DNA of 64,000 nucleotides from an uncultured Lachnospiraceae bacterium (GTDB taxonomy: Bacteria; Bacillota; Clostridia; Lachnospirales; Lachnospiraceae), in the NCBI GenBank assembly GCA_947589305.1, contig CANQAP010000001.1:310001-374000 (forward strand), given 5' to 3'. Every line of letters starts with the position of its first letter. Positions within the stretch are counted from its first letter, which is position 1. Shown in pieces: positions 53,413-62,631 of this stretch. Made by a program: the position numbers and the translations under genes. Below the pieces are notes generated by a model. The model was not told the DNA's origin, did no database searches, and saw only the letters and a program-made list of their open reading frames with translations.

Positions 53413-54402
53413 TTACATGTACGATCTCCCTGCATCAAACCTTGACTGTGCTTCATCTTCATCCATCTCCACAATATCCGGCTGATACTCAAACATGCCG
53501 TCAAATGGGATTTCTTCCCGATAGAATGCCTGTTTTTCTCCGTTAATCAGAAACTGTACTTTCGTGATGGTCGGCAGTTCACACAGAGAATTCACAACAG
53601 AATAAATAGTCACCACATCCAGACAGCTACTGAGTGTATTGTTAAATTCACTGGAAAAATCCACATAACAGACACCGTCTTTCACAGAGATCTTTTTAAT
53701 GGTCGTTCCTTCCGGAATCGTTCCGATATATCCTTCCCGTAACGGACCCGCGATCAGAGAATCGATCACCAACTGCTCTACCGAAACGTTATTGGTGATT
53801 TCGACCGCCTTATCATATTCTACCAACCGGTCACCGGCTTCATTGGCAAAATAAAGCGTGATCACTTCCTTTTGCAGATAACCGCCTTCTTCATTGGCAT
53901 CCACAAAAGAATTCTCGTTATATGTTTCTACCAGACTGCCGCCTTCTGATACTGCCGCCGTCGAATCAAAAATCTCAAACTGCACATTATCCACATAAGG
54001 CAGTTGGCAAAGTGTCTTGGTAACTGCCGCTTTCATCAGCACTTCATAATAATTATCACTTAATCCGCTCGTAATATTGACAGAAATACGCACACGATTC
54101 AAATCCTCCTGATACTCACATGACAGTAATTTCATGGCAGATGCCCATGAAGCCGTCTGATCCTGCGTCGGTTGTTCAAACATCAAATTCAGGATATTCG
54201 TAATACGCGCACTGTCCGTTTCTTCCGGATCCAGTTCATATACGTCTGTTAGCAAACTATTCGTCTCCGTATCAATATAATACCGATAAATACAATTATC
54301 TCCTAAGTCCACAACCTCTGTCGTTTCCTCATTATTTTCACTACAGGCGCATACGCATATGCTCAACAGACATAAGATGAGAAACAGAATACATTTTTTC
54401 AT
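53413..54402 (-). CDS. Lipoprotein with two GerMN domains
   Basis: A 329-residue predicted lipoprotein: signal MKKCILFLILCLLSICVCAC with a likely lipidated Cys at about 18-20. Two GerMN domains follow (about 60-150 and 175-305); the second has IAGPLREGYIGTIPEGTTIK and VCYVDFSSEFNN. GerMN domains occur in germination protein GerM and in the actinobacterial LpqB. It lies directly after the histidine kinase (16-base gap), so a link to this two-component system is more likely than a germination role. Confidence 0.88.
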   Translation of the reverse strand: MKKCILFLILCLLSICVCACSENNEETTEVVDLGDNCIYRYYIDTETNSLLTDVYELDPEETDSARITNILNLMFEQPTQDQTASWASAMKLLSCEYQEDLNRVRISVNITSGLSDNYYEVLMKAAVTKTLCQLPYVDNVQFEIFDSTAAVSEGGSLVETYNENSFVDANEEGGYLQKEVITLYFANEAGDRLVEYDKAVEITNNVSVEQLVIDSLIAGPLREGYIGTIPEGTTIKKISVKDGVCYVDFSSEFNNTLSSCLDVVTIYSVVNSLCELPTITKVQFLINGEKQAFYREEIPFDGMFEYQPDIVEMDEDEAQSRFDAGRSYM

Positions 54403-54418
54403 GGCAATTTCCTTTCCG

Positions 54419-55843
54419 TCAACTAATATAAATCAGCGGGATCCGAACCGTAAAAGTCGTACCTTGTCCCGGTTCGCTATAGAGTTTGATCGCTCCTTTA
54501 TGCAGCAGGATCGCATTCCGCGTAATGGCAAGACCGAGACCGGTTCCTCCCGTTTCTCTGGTACGGGTTTTATCGACACGGTAAAACCGTTCAAACACCT
54601 GTTCCTGACAGTCTTCCGGAATCCCGACTCCCGAATCTGCAACCTTGACGTAAAAAAACTTATGGTCGGCATCCAAAGTGACATGGATCCATCCGCCATC
54701 CCGATTATATTTGACTGCATTTTCAATCAAATTGGAAAATGCGAGTGACAGTTTGACCTCATCGACTTCCGCAATGACCTCCCGCATACTTTCAAACACG
54801 ATTTCAATATTCCGTTTGGAAGCGATCGGTCGGATACGCTTTAATAATAATTCCAAAAGCTGATTGATATTAGTCGCATTCATGTTCATATTCTCAGCTT
54901 GTTTGTCTAAACGTACCAAAGTCAGCAGATCATTAATGATCTTATTTTCCCGGTCGATCTCTTCTGCGATATCTCCCATGAATTCCCGATACATCTCCGC
55001 CGGAGTATCCTCCTGACTGAGCAGGGAATCCGCCAATACTTTCATCGATGTGATCGGCGTTTTTAACTCATGTGAGACATTGGATACAAATTCCTGTCTG
55101 GAATTCTCCAAAATCTGAATCTTGCTGAGCAACTGGTTCAATGCTGCCGCCAGATCCTCACTTTCCGTGCTGCCTTCTATCTCGATCTCTTCATCTAAAT
55201 GCCCCTCTGAAATATGCTGTATTTGTTGATTTAATACATGAAACGGACGAGATATCCAAAGGGATAACAAAACAGATATCACCAACGCGATAAAAATGAA
55301 CAGTGCATACAAAAATCTTCCCTGCGACTGCATATACAAATCGGTTTCCACTAAATCCTGAATGGAAAATACACAGATGATGACTCCCTGCACCTGTGGG
55401 GATGGCGGATTTGAATTTTTAGCCGGCGTAGGATTTGTGTCGATCGTCGGCGTCATAACTGCCGAATCCAAAATCGGCACCATGATCTCTACATACTGAT
55501 TCTGGTTCATGATCTTACAGTTACTGGGTACTTTTCCAAGCATGATATCATGAACATCATTGGACATCATATGCTTATTCTGTTCAATGGTGTATGTATC
55601 TTTTATGATCTTATAGTCGGAATCTACAATGATGATCCGCCCCTCCAGCACATTGGCGAACTGATCAATCTCCTCATTTAGGTTGTCCGTCGTACCGGAA
55701 ATGATAAATTCATTCAATAGCACCTGACTGGCAAGGATATTACACTGACTCTGTACCTGTGTAATCTTCGCCTGAAGGGACTTTTCATGATAAGAACGCT
55801 GAAAAATCTGACCAAAGGTCAGAATCATCACCAAAGTGATCAA
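54419..55843 (-). CDS. Sensor histidine kinase
   Basis: A 474-residue membrane kinase: an incomplete first helix, an outside sensor region (about 20-170, with GRIIIVDSDYKIIKDTYTIE), a second helix (about 178-200), HAMP, HisKA with SNVSHELKTPITSM (His is the phospho site), and HATPase with NLIENAVKYN, DSGVGIP and GTGLGLAI. The called start is TTG 55843, but the same frame is open to about 55915 and would encode a complete first helix (SFRFSVFVSIFLITLVMIL); no ATG/GTG/TTG is found there, so an ATT start near 55912-55915 is possible. Confidence 0.92.
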   Translation of the reverse strand: MITLVMILTFGQIFQRSYHEKSLQAKITQVQSQCNILASQVLLNEFIISGTTDNLNEEIDQFANVLEGRIIIVDSDYKIIKDTYTIEQNKHMMSNDVHDIMLGKVPSNCKIMNQNQYVEIMVPILDSAVMTPTIDTNPTPAKNSNPPSPQVQGVIICVFSIQDLVETDLYMQSQGRFLYALFIFIALVISVLLSLWISRPFHVLNQQIQHISEGHLDEEIEIEGSTESEDLAAALNQLLSKIQILENSRQEFVSNVSHELKTPITSMKVLADSLLSQEDTPAEMYREFMGDIAEEIDRENKIINDLLTLVRLDKQAENMNMNATNINQLLELLLKRIRPIASKRNIEIVFESMREVIAEVDEVKLSLAFSNLIENAVKYNRDGGWIHVTLDADHKFFYVKVADSGVGIPEDCQEQVFERFYRVDKTRTRETGGTGLGLAITRNAILLHKGAIKLYSEPGQGTTFTVRIPLIYIS

Positions 55844-55898
55844 AAATATAGAAACAAATACAGAAAACCGAAAGCTCTTTAGTTGTCTGAATAGCGGT

Positions 55899-56585
55899 TT
55901 ATCCTTGGAAATAATAGCCTACACCCCACTTCGTATGAATATATTTAGGTTCGCCGGGATTCGGTTCTATCTTTTCCCGTAACCGGCGGACGTGAACATC
56001 TACCGTCCTCACATCCCCCGGATATTCACTGCCCCAAATGGTATTCAGCAAAGTTTCTCTGGAATATACTTTATTCGGATGAAAAACCAACAGTTCCAGC
56101 ATATCAAATTCTTTGGCTGTTAAGTTGATTTCTTTTCCCTCGATATATACGCGTCTGCTGTCACAGTCGATCGACAGATCTCCGATATTCATCTTGCGGA
56201 CTGTTTCCGCCTGATCAGACTTCTTGGCATTCCGGCGGATGATCGCCTTCATACGTGCCTTTACTTCTAAGATATTGAACGGTTTCGTGATATAATCGTC
56301 CGCGCCATATTCCAATCCCAGAATCTTATCCATGTCGTCCCCTTTTGCGGTCAGCATGATGATCGGCATATTGGAAAATTCCCGGATCTGCTGGCATACT
56401 TCCAAACCGGTCAGTTTTGGCAGCATAATATCTAAAAGCACAATATCATACTCTGTCTGTTTTGCCAAAGCCAAGGCTTCTTCTCCGTCATAGGCACAAT
56501 CCACCTGCATATCATCCTGTTCTAAACTGAACTTAATTCCTTTGACAATCAGTTTTTCATCATCAACCACCAAAACTCGCTTCAT
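55899..56585 (-). CDS. OmpR/PhoB-type response regulator
   Basis: A 228-residue transcription regulator with a receiver domain (MKRVLVVDDEKLIVKGIKF, phospho-Asp in VLLDIMLPKLTG) and an OmpR-type winged-helix DNA-binding domain (about 130-228, with NKVYSRETLLNTIWG and VDVHVRRLREKIEPNPGEPK). Start ATG 56585 has GAGGTG; the ATG at 56597 has no site. It is followed by its kinase and lies after comEA. Similar to WalR/PhoP/MtrA types. Confidence 0.95.
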   Translation of the reverse strand: MKRVLVVDDEKLIVKGIKFSLEQDDMQVDCAYDGEEALALAKQTEYDIVLLDIMLPKLTGLEVCQQIREFSNMPIIMLTAKGDDMDKILGLEYGADDYITKPFNILEVKARMKAIIRRNAKKSDQAETVRKMNIGDLSIDCDSRRVYIEGKEINLTAKEFDMLELLVFHPNKVYSRETLLNTIWGSEYPGDVRTVDVHVRRLREKIEPNPGEPKYIHTKWGVGYYFQG

Positions 56586-56593
56586 ACCACACC

Positions 56594-57244
56594 TCATTCT
56601 ACTGTAATATCATTTTGTATCATTTCAAACACACCCGCCTTGATACCGGTTATGTTCATTAATTCTTCTTTCGTAGAAAACCCTCCGTGTGCCTCCCGAT
56701 AGGCAAGAATCTCTTCGGCTTTCGCTTCACCGATCCCCGTTAATGTCATCAGTTCTTCTTTTGTTGCCTGATTCAAATGCACCAAATGATCCTCTGATGT
56801 CTGCTCCGTGTCTGTCTGCGTCCGCGCGACCGTTTCACCGATCGCAGGGATATAGATCTGTTCACCGTCCGTCAGGCATCTTGCCTGATTGACCGCACAG
56901 ACATCCGCTGTATCCAGACACCCGCCAGCCATACCGATCGCATCGCAGACACGGCTTCCCGCTTTCAGGCAGTAGACATCCGGTCGGTTGACCTGTCCGC
57001 ACACGAACACATACACCCATTCTTCTGCCGTAGCGTCCGAATCTCCGTGATCCGTAACCGATGCTTCAACGGGTGCTTCTCCTGTCTCGGAAGATGCTCC
57101 GGACTGCACCGTCTCATATCCGGCATCCTGTACCTGTTCCGGATCCATAAGCTGAAAGGTATCCTCCTGCGAGGTACAGCCGGAGGCAGTGAGCCAGCAT
57201 CCAAACAACATCATCACTAAAACAATCTTATAAAATCTATGCAA
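56594..57244 (-). CDS. comEA: Competence protein ComEA-like lipoprotein
   Basis: ComEA binds incoming double-stranded DNA at the cell surface. The 216-residue protein has an N-terminal signal with a possible lipobox (GCWLTASGC), an acidic linker, an SLBB domain (about 70-115, VYVFVCGQVNRPDVYCLKAG) and two helix-hairpin-helix motifs (about 155-216, LNQATKEELMTLTGIGEAKA). The start is TTG at 57244 with AAGGAG upstream. It starts a comEA-RR-HK-GerMN-comEC-GNAT order and has its own promoter. Confidence 0.9.
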   Translation of the reverse strand: MHRFYKIVLVMMLFGCWLTASGCTSQEDTFQLMDPEQVQDAGYETVQSGASSETGEAPVEASVTDHGDSDATAEEWVYVFVCGQVNRPDVYCLKAGSRVCDAIGMAGGCLDTADVCAVNQARCLTDGEQIYIPAIGETVARTQTDTEQTSEDHLVHLNQATKEELMTLTGIGEAKAEEILAYREAHGGFSTKEELMNITGIKAGVFEMIQNDITVE

Positions 57245-57291
57245 TCATAACTCCTTCCTATCACACAGATCCTATAACATTACACAACGTT

Positions 57292-57319
57292 ATTTTACCA
57301 TAATTTACTTTTAATACAA
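57292..57319 (-). promoter_or_regulatory. Sigma-A promoter of comEA
   Basis: Minus strand: TTGTAT (57314-57319), 16-base spacer, TAAAAT (57292-57297), about 48 bases before the TTG start of comEA. An A/T-rich palindrome (about 57338-57362) at the end of the upstream small membrane protein gene has no GC stem. Confidence 0.55.
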
Positions 57320-57359
57320 TAGATTTTTTTGACTTTATGAAAAAAAAAGATTTCTTTTT

Positions 57360-57797
57360 TCATTTCCATTTAAAGATTATGATTCCGATGACCGCAATGA
57401 TAACGCCCAACAATTTGCTCCACTGAAAGCCGACTTTGTCTACCGCAAACCATCCGAACAATTCGATCAAATATGCCACCACAACCTGTGAAACCACAAT
57501 CAACAGCACCGCCTGCGCCGGTCCGAGATTTTTCATACTGAGAATCACCGTCAGCGTGATAAACGCGCCGATCACTCCGCCCAGCAGCATATATTTATGA
57601 TCGATCTGAAATAAACTCATGATACTGGTTTCCTGTCGTTCCTTAAACAACCACACGCCAAGGCAGAGAAGGAAACCGGTCAACTGCACCCAACTGTTTG
57701 TAAGCCAATCACCGGTCTGCTTTGTGACTCCCGTATTAAATACTCCCTGAATTGACATCAATGCACCGGAAATTAATGCAATAAGAATGCCCCACAT
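57360..57797 (-). CDS. YdcZ/DUF606-type DMT family membrane protein
   Basis: A 145-residue protein with about five membrane helices, matching the single-domain DMT family (YdcZ/DUF606): LIALISGALMSIQGVFNTGV at the start and GPAQAVLLIVVSQVVVAYLI in the middle. Such short proteins act as dimers or pairs in drug/metabolite transport. No partner is next to it. GGAGG precedes the ATG. Substrate is unknown. Confidence 0.88.
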   Translation of the reverse strand: MWGILIALISGALMSIQGVFNTGVTKQTGDWLTNSWVQLTGFLLCLGVWLFKERQETSIMSLFQIDHKYMLLGGVIGAFITLTVILSMKNLGPAQAVLLIVVSQVVVAYLIELFGWFAVDKVGFQWSKLLGVIIAVIGIIIFKWK

Positions 57798-57866
57798 ATT
57801 ATTTTGTCCTCCTTATTTTGATATTAATAGCATGTACAGGATTACCAAATATATGCAGGGCTGTAT

Positions 57867-59162
57867 TTAATTTAATCGTTCTTTCATCTCTTCCTGTAAT
57901 TGATTGAGTTCGGCTGCCACATCACTTCCGTTCCAGATATTCTTGAAACAGATTTCCGTATATACCCAAAAATCTCCGTTTTCCAATGCTTTCGGAACCG
58001 GATTCGCATGACAATACTGTTCGTATATCAAAGCCTGATTGCCGTCTGTCCGCTCCATATCCGACCGCACGGATACCTGTCTCGTTAGTCCAAACTGATT
58101 CGGCGCAAATTCATAGGATAAAAATGCGGCAAACAGATTGGCATACTCCGATTGTTTGGTAAACGGATTGACAAATGCCGTATAGGTCACGGAAAGCGTC
58201 TGTACCGGCAGCTCCGGCGACAACGGAGGAACCGGGCAAAGCGCATATGCACTGCCATACGTTCCCAATTCATTCAGGACATCCGTCCGCACGATACCGT
58301 ATACCAAGGTTCCCGCCGTCAGTTCCTCCTTGACTTGCTGATAGGAACTGCTATCTACATCAATGGAAAAGTATTCATGCAGTGACTGATAAAATGTCAT
58401 ATTCTGAACCACTTGCTCATTGTTGACATTAAATACGGATGTATCTTCTCCATATTCGCCTAAGATTTCCGCTCCTGTTCCCAAGAACAGACAATCATAG
58501 AACGGATCTGCCAGATCCCAGCGAAAGATCACTTTTGTATTGGTTTCATCTACAAAATTCACGGCAAACTCCGTGATACTGTTAAAGGTATCCGGCTGCG
58601 TCGTGACGGCTGTATCGTAAATCATCATCGCCGTGTCCAGATAGATCGGATATCCGTATGCCACCCCATCCGATGTCACTGCCGCTTTCGCTACATCCGG
58701 ATAATGTTTTCCCCAGAAGTCATCGGTATAGAGCATGTTGCTCTGCGCCAGACCAGCCATATGCAGCTTTTTCACTTCGTCATTAGATGCCATGAATACA
58801 TCCGGTCCTGTTCCGCTGATATTGGCTTCATTGACGGATTCCAGATAATTTACATGTTCCATATACGTGCAGGAAACCTCGACCCCATATCGGTCATGGA
58901 ATTCTACCGCCGCCGCTTCATAATACGGAGCCGCCGCTTCATCGCTATACCATACATTTAATTGTATCGGGACCTCTGTACCGTCTTCTGCGGCTATGGT
59001 ATTTTTTACGGCGGTGACTGACTCTTCAAAGGTTTCATATGACACTTCCGTTGTAACTTCCGGTTCCTGCTTCGATTGGCAGCCGGTAGATACAGACAGT
59101 CCGACACATAGCAGTACCGCCATGCCCACACGTCCCAAGTGGTTTGATTTTCTTTTATTCAT
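57867..59162 (-). CDS. ABC-type extracellular solute-binding lipoprotein (orphan)
   Basis: A 431-residue family 1 solute-binding protein (sugar type). The start ATG 59162 has GAGGA upstream and gives a signal with lipobox LSVSTGC near residue 25. The mature part has a Asp-rich binding fold with YMEHVNYLESVNEANISGTG and VDETNTKVIFRWDLADPFYD. No ABC permease or ATPase is adjacent; the next genes are a small DMT protein and argB. It may use a distant permease or act in sensing. Ligand is unknown. Confidence 0.88.
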   Translation of the reverse strand: MNKRKSNHLGRVGMAVLLCVGLSVSTGCQSKQEPEVTTEVSYETFEESVTAVKNTIAAEDGTEVPIQLNVWYSDEAAAPYYEAAAVEFHDRYGVEVSCTYMEHVNYLESVNEANISGTGPDVFMASNDEVKKLHMAGLAQSNMLYTDDFWGKHYPDVAKAAVTSDGVAYGYPIYLDTAMMIYDTAVTTQPDTFNSITEFAVNFVDETNTKVIFRWDLADPFYDCLFLGTGAEILGEYGEDTSVFNVNNEQVVQNMTFYQSLHEYFSIDVDSSSYQQVKEELTAGTLVYGIVRTDVLNELGTYGSAYALCPVPPLSPELPVQTLSVTYTAFVNPFTKQSEYANLFAAFLSYEFAPNQFGLTRQVSVRSDMERTDGNQALIYEQYCHANPVPKALENGDFWVYTEICFKNIWNGSDVAAELNQLQEEMKERLN

Positions 59163-59230
59163 CCTTATCCTCAATATCGTTTATATCGTTTTCCTGTGAT
59201 CCCTCATCCGTCTCTCAGCCGGATGATCCA

Positions 59231-60121
59231 TTAAAACAACGGTTCTTTTAAAATGGCGGTACCAACACCTTTTGTAGTAAAGAATTCCAAGAGCAGACAG
59301 TGTTCCACACGACCGTCAAGGACGTGGACTCTGGATACGCCGTGATTGATCGCATCAATGCAGTTTGTCAGCTTCGGCAGCATGCCGCCGCCTACCACGC
59401 CCTTTGCGATAAACTGTTCCGCTTCCTCCACCGTCATTTCTGAAATCAGCGTGTTTTTATCCATCGGATCCACAAAAACGCCTTCAATATCCGTCAAAAA
59501 TACCAGTTTCTCCGCCTGTATGGCACGTGCCACGGCACACGCGGCGTCATCCGCATTGATATTATATGACTGGAAATCTTCCCCCATGCCGATGGGTGCG
59601 ATAACCGGAATAAAATCATTGGCAAGCAATGTATCTATGATCTGGCTGTCCACGTTCGTGACTTCACCGACAAAGCCAATATCCTTACCGTCCGGCAGTT
59701 TCTTTGCACATGTGATCAACCCACCGTCTTTTCCACTGATACCGACCGCTTTTAATCCCAGCTTCTGCATCATCAGCACCAGTCCTTTGTTGACTTTCGA
59801 CAACACCATTTCCGCTACTTCCATAGTCTCGGCATCCGTCACGCGCAGACCGTTGACAAACTGCGGCTCCTTACCGGATAACTGCACCCATTTACTGATC
59901 TCCTTACCGCCGCCATGTACGATGATTGGCTGTAGCCCTACGAGTTTGAGCAAAGCGACATCCTTAATAACATTATATTTTAAATCTTCATCCAGCATAG
60001 CGCTTCCGCCGTATTTTACCACAATCTTCTTTCCCCGGAACTTCTGTATGAACGGCAGTGCCTCGATCAGCGTCTGAGCTTTGATGATAACTTGATCCAT
60101 ACTGTTTTCATTATTAATCAT
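59231..60121 (-). CDS. argB: Acetylglutamate kinase
   Basis: ArgB phosphorylates N-acetylglutamate in arginine synthesis. The 296-residue protein has the amino acid kinase fold: [32 protein letters not shown], and [18 protein letters not shown], which binds the substrate. The start has AGAGG. It lies 26 bases after argJ. An antisense frame of 243 codons overlaps it but is a shadow. Confidence 0.97.
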   Translation of the reverse strand: MINNENSMDQVIIKAQTLIEALPFIQKFRGKKIVVKYGGSAMLDEDLKYNVIKDVALLKLVGLQPIIVHGGGKEISKWVQLSGKEPQFVNGLRVTDAETMEVAEMVLSKVNKGLVLMMQKLGLKAVGISGKDGGLITCAKKLPDGKDIGFVGEVTNVDSQIIDTLLANDFIPVIAPIGMGEDFQSYNINADDAACAVARAIQAEKLVFLTDIEGVFVDPMDKNTLISEMTVEEAEQFIAKGVVGGGMLPKLTNCIDAINHGVSRVHVLDGRVEHCLLLEFFTTKGVGTAILKEPLF

Positions 60122-60147
60122 TGTTTTAACCTCTACTTTCTTTAAAA

Positions 60148-61386
60148 TCAGGAACGATAATCCGCATTGATCTTTACATACTCATATGTCAGGTCGCACC
60201 CCCATGCGGTGGCCTGTGCTTCGCCGGCATGCAGATCCGCTAGGATCGTCACCTTATCCGGTGAAAGGATCTTTGTCGCCAGCGTTTCATCATAATCGGT
60301 TGCCAGACCGCCATCGACTAATGTCAATGTTCCCTGAACACTCGATATCTGGATCCGTACCTGTTCCGGATCAAAGACTGCTCCGGAATATCCCATGGCA
60401 CATAAAATCCTCCCCCAGTTTGCATCCATCCCGAACACAGCCGCCTTTGTCAGATTGGAGGTGATGATCGCCTTCGCCAGTGTCTTTGCCTGTCCGACCG
60501 AATCCGCATGGCATACCGTCGCTTCCAAGAGCCTTGTGGCGCCCTCACCGTCCGCCGCGATCTGCTGTGCCAATTCCGTCATGACCTGCTTCAATGCCTG
60601 ACGGAAACATTGGTAAGATTCGTCCTCTTCTTTGATCCGTTCATTTTCCGCCATTCCGTTTGCCAAAACGACAAACGTATCATTAGTAGAGGTATCACCG
60701 TCTACGGATACCATATTAAACGTATCCTCTACTAATTCTTTGACGCATGCGGTCAACAGTTCCTGCGTGATCATCGCATCCGTCGTAACAATCCCCAGCA
60801 TCGTACCCATATTCGGATGGATCATACCGCTTCCCTTGCACATGCCTGCCATATGAATCGTCTTTCCCTGACAGGTAAAGGCAACTGCCGTTTCTTTTGG
60901 ATGGGTATCCGTTGTCAATATAGCTTCCGCCGCCTGATGTGCCGATTCGGCATCATGCTTGAATACCGTGCATAACCGACATGCGCCGCTTCGTATCGTT
61001 TCCATCGGAAGCTGTTTCCCGATGACCCCGGTAGACATTACCAGCACCTGTTCCGGCGCCAGATTTAACTCTCCCGCTACCGTCTCGGCAGTTTGCACTG
61101 TATTCCGATAACCTTCTTCTCCGGTACAAGCGTTGGCTATGCCGGTATTGATGATCACTGCCTGCGCTGTCTTTTGTTCCGCCAGCAGCTTGGCATCCCA
61201 TTGCACCGGCGCAGCCTTTACCAAATTACGGGTAAATACACCAGCGCATACGCACGGAACCTCGCTGACCAGCAAAGCCATATCCCGTTTATCCGATCCC
61301 TCTTTAATCCCGGCGCGGATACCCGCCGCCAGAAAACCCTTTGGAGCCGTAATACCTCCCTGAATCTGTTTGATCGTATCATCCAT
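60148..61386 (-). CDS. argJ: Ornithine acetyltransferase/N-acetylglutamate synthase
   Basis: ArgJ recycles the acetyl group from N-acetylornithine to glutamate. The 412-residue proenzyme cleaves itself before a Thr; here the site reads [15 protein letters not shown] with Gly-Thr where most have Ala-Thr, and the nucleophile Thr is kept. Other family motifs are visible ([27 protein letters not shown]). Start ATG 61386 has GGAGG; the longer frame to 61401 does not. It ends up 16 bases after argC. Confidence 0.96.
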   Translation of the reverse strand: MDDTIKQIQGGITAPKGFLAAGIRAGIKEGSDKRDMALLVSEVPCVCAGVFTRNLVKAAPVQWDAKLLAEQKTAQAVIINTGIANACTGEEGYRNTVQTAETVAGELNLAPEQVLVMSTGVIGKQLPMETIRSGACRLCTVFKHDAESAHQAAEAILTTDTHPKETAVAFTCQGKTIHMAGMCKGSGMIHPNMGTMLGIVTTDAMITQELLTACVKELVEDTFNMVSVDGDTSTNDTFVVLANGMAENERIKEEDESYQCFRQALKQVMTELAQQIAADGEGATRLLEATVCHADSVGQAKTLAKAIITSNLTKAAVFGMDANWGRILCAMGYSGAVFDPEQVRIQISSVQGTLTLVDGGLATDYDETLATKILSPDKVTILADLHAGEAQATAWGCDLTYEYVKINADYRS

Positions 61387-61402
61387 TGTGTACTCCTCCA
61401 TT

Positions 61403-62443
61403 CTACGGAAACATCGGTGTCGACATCAGACCTTCCGTCTCCGGCAATCCAAACATCAGGTTCATGTTCTGTACCGCCTGTCCCGCCGCGCCTTTCACAA
61501 TATTATCCAAAGCACTCATCACTACCACACGGTGGGTCCGAGGATCTACTTTGGCATTGATATCTACATAATTACTGCCTTCCACCCAACGTGTTTCCGG
61601 ACAAACGTCTGGTTCCAAGAGCCGGATAAAAGGTTCTGTTCCGTAGTATTTCTCATACGCATTCCGGATCTCCGTATCCGTCACCGTTCCGTTCAAATCC
61701 GCATACCCTGTTACAAGAATGCCTCGATTCATCGGCACAAGATGCGGCGTAAAAATGATTTTGAGGTCTTTTCCTGCCGCATATCCCAACTGTTCTTCTA
61801 TTTCCGGCGTGTGCCGATGTGTCAGGACGCCGTATGCCTTTATGTTTTCATTGACTTCGCAAAACAGATTGTTGACCTTTGCTCCTCTTCCCGCTCCGGA
61901 CGTGCCGGATTTCGCATCAATGATGATCGAATCCGGTCTTAACAGCCCTTCTTTCAGAAGCGGATAAAAAGCCAAAATGGAACAGGTCGTATAACACCCC
62001 GGATTCGCGACCAGCCTCGCTTTTCGGATAGCATCCCGATTCCACTCACACAAGCCGTATACCGCTTCCGGTATAAACTGCGGACTTTTATGTTCCAATC
62101 CATACCATTGTTCATAGATATGGACATCCTTGATCCGGTAATCTGCGCTCAGATCAATCACTTTCGTCTTACTTAGCAATTCTTCATTTAATACGGAAGC
62201 GCAAAAACCCTGTGGCGTCGCCGTAAAGATCACGTCTGCCTCCTCCGCCAATTCCGTTATATTATCATCCTTGCAGATATCGTCTACGATCCGAAACATA
62301 TTGCCAAAGATATCCGCATATTGTTTGCCGGTATAGCTTTTGGATCCGTACCATATGATTTCCGCCTCTTTATGTCCCAAAAGCAGACGGACCAGCTCCT
62401 GTCCGGCATAACCTGTCGAACCGATAATTCCTACTTTTATCAT
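61403..62443 (-). CDS. argC: N-acetyl-gamma-glutamyl-phosphate reductase
   Basis: ArgC reduces acetylglutamyl phosphate with NADPH. The 346-residue protein has the N-terminal nucleotide fold MIKVGIIGSTGYAGQELVRL, the catalytic Cys in VANPGCYTTCSILAFYPLL, and HRHTPEIEEQ. Start ATG 62443 has GAAGGAG; the longer frame to 62485 lies over the operator. It is the first gene of argCJB and divergent from argG. Confidence 0.97.
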   Translation of the reverse strand: MIKVGIIGSTGYAGQELVRLLLGHKEAEIIWYGSKSYTGKQYADIFGNMFRIVDDICKDDNITELAEEADVIFTATPQGFCASVLNEELLSKTKVIDLSADYRIKDVHIYEQWYGLEHKSPQFIPEAVYGLCEWNRDAIRKARLVANPGCYTTCSILAFYPLLKEGLLRPDSIIIDAKSGTSGAGRGAKVNNLFCEVNENIKAYGVLTHRHTPEIEEQLGYAAGKDLKIIFTPHLVPMNRGILVTGYADLNGTVTDTEIRNAYEKYYGTEPFIRLLEPDVCPETRWVEGSNYVDINAKVDPRTHRVVVMSALDNIVKGAAGQAVQNMNLMFGLPETEGLMSTPMFP

Positions 62444-62469
62444 AGTTCTTCTCCTTCTTTTCCCTTTGT

Positions 62470-62508
62470 ATGAATAATTATTCAAAAATATTGAATAATA
62501 TTAATCAT
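62470..62508. promoter_or_regulatory. ArgR-type operator between argC and argG
   Basis: TGAATAATTATTCA (62471-62484) is a perfect palindrome matching the ARG-box core (TGAAT-W4-ATTCA). A second TGAAT half begins at 62492, and a third at 62556 lies inside the argG promoter spacer. The sites suit repression of argCJB and argG by ArgR with arginine. Confidence 0.72.
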
Positions 62509-62545
62509 TTTTGCAAAACCATTTATTTTTCCGTTGAAAAACTGC

Positions 62546-62574
62546 TTGCATAATATGAATTATAGTTGTATATT
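62546..62574 (+). promoter_or_regulatory. Sigma-A promoter of argG
   Basis: Plus strand: TTGCAT (62546-62551), 17-base spacer, TATATT (62569-62574), about 57 bases before the ATG. The spacer holds a TGAAT half-site. Confidence 0.55.
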
Positions 62575-62631
62575 TGTATTTAGTCAATGAAAAATTGATG
62601 AGAGAAAGAAAAGGATTAGGAGGAACATTTC

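Noticed and set aside
59346-60077. A 243-codon open frame opposite argB
   Set aside because: It lies fully antisense to a clear acetylglutamate kinase gene, has no recognisable domain or good ribosome binding site, and shows composition expected of a shadow frame.
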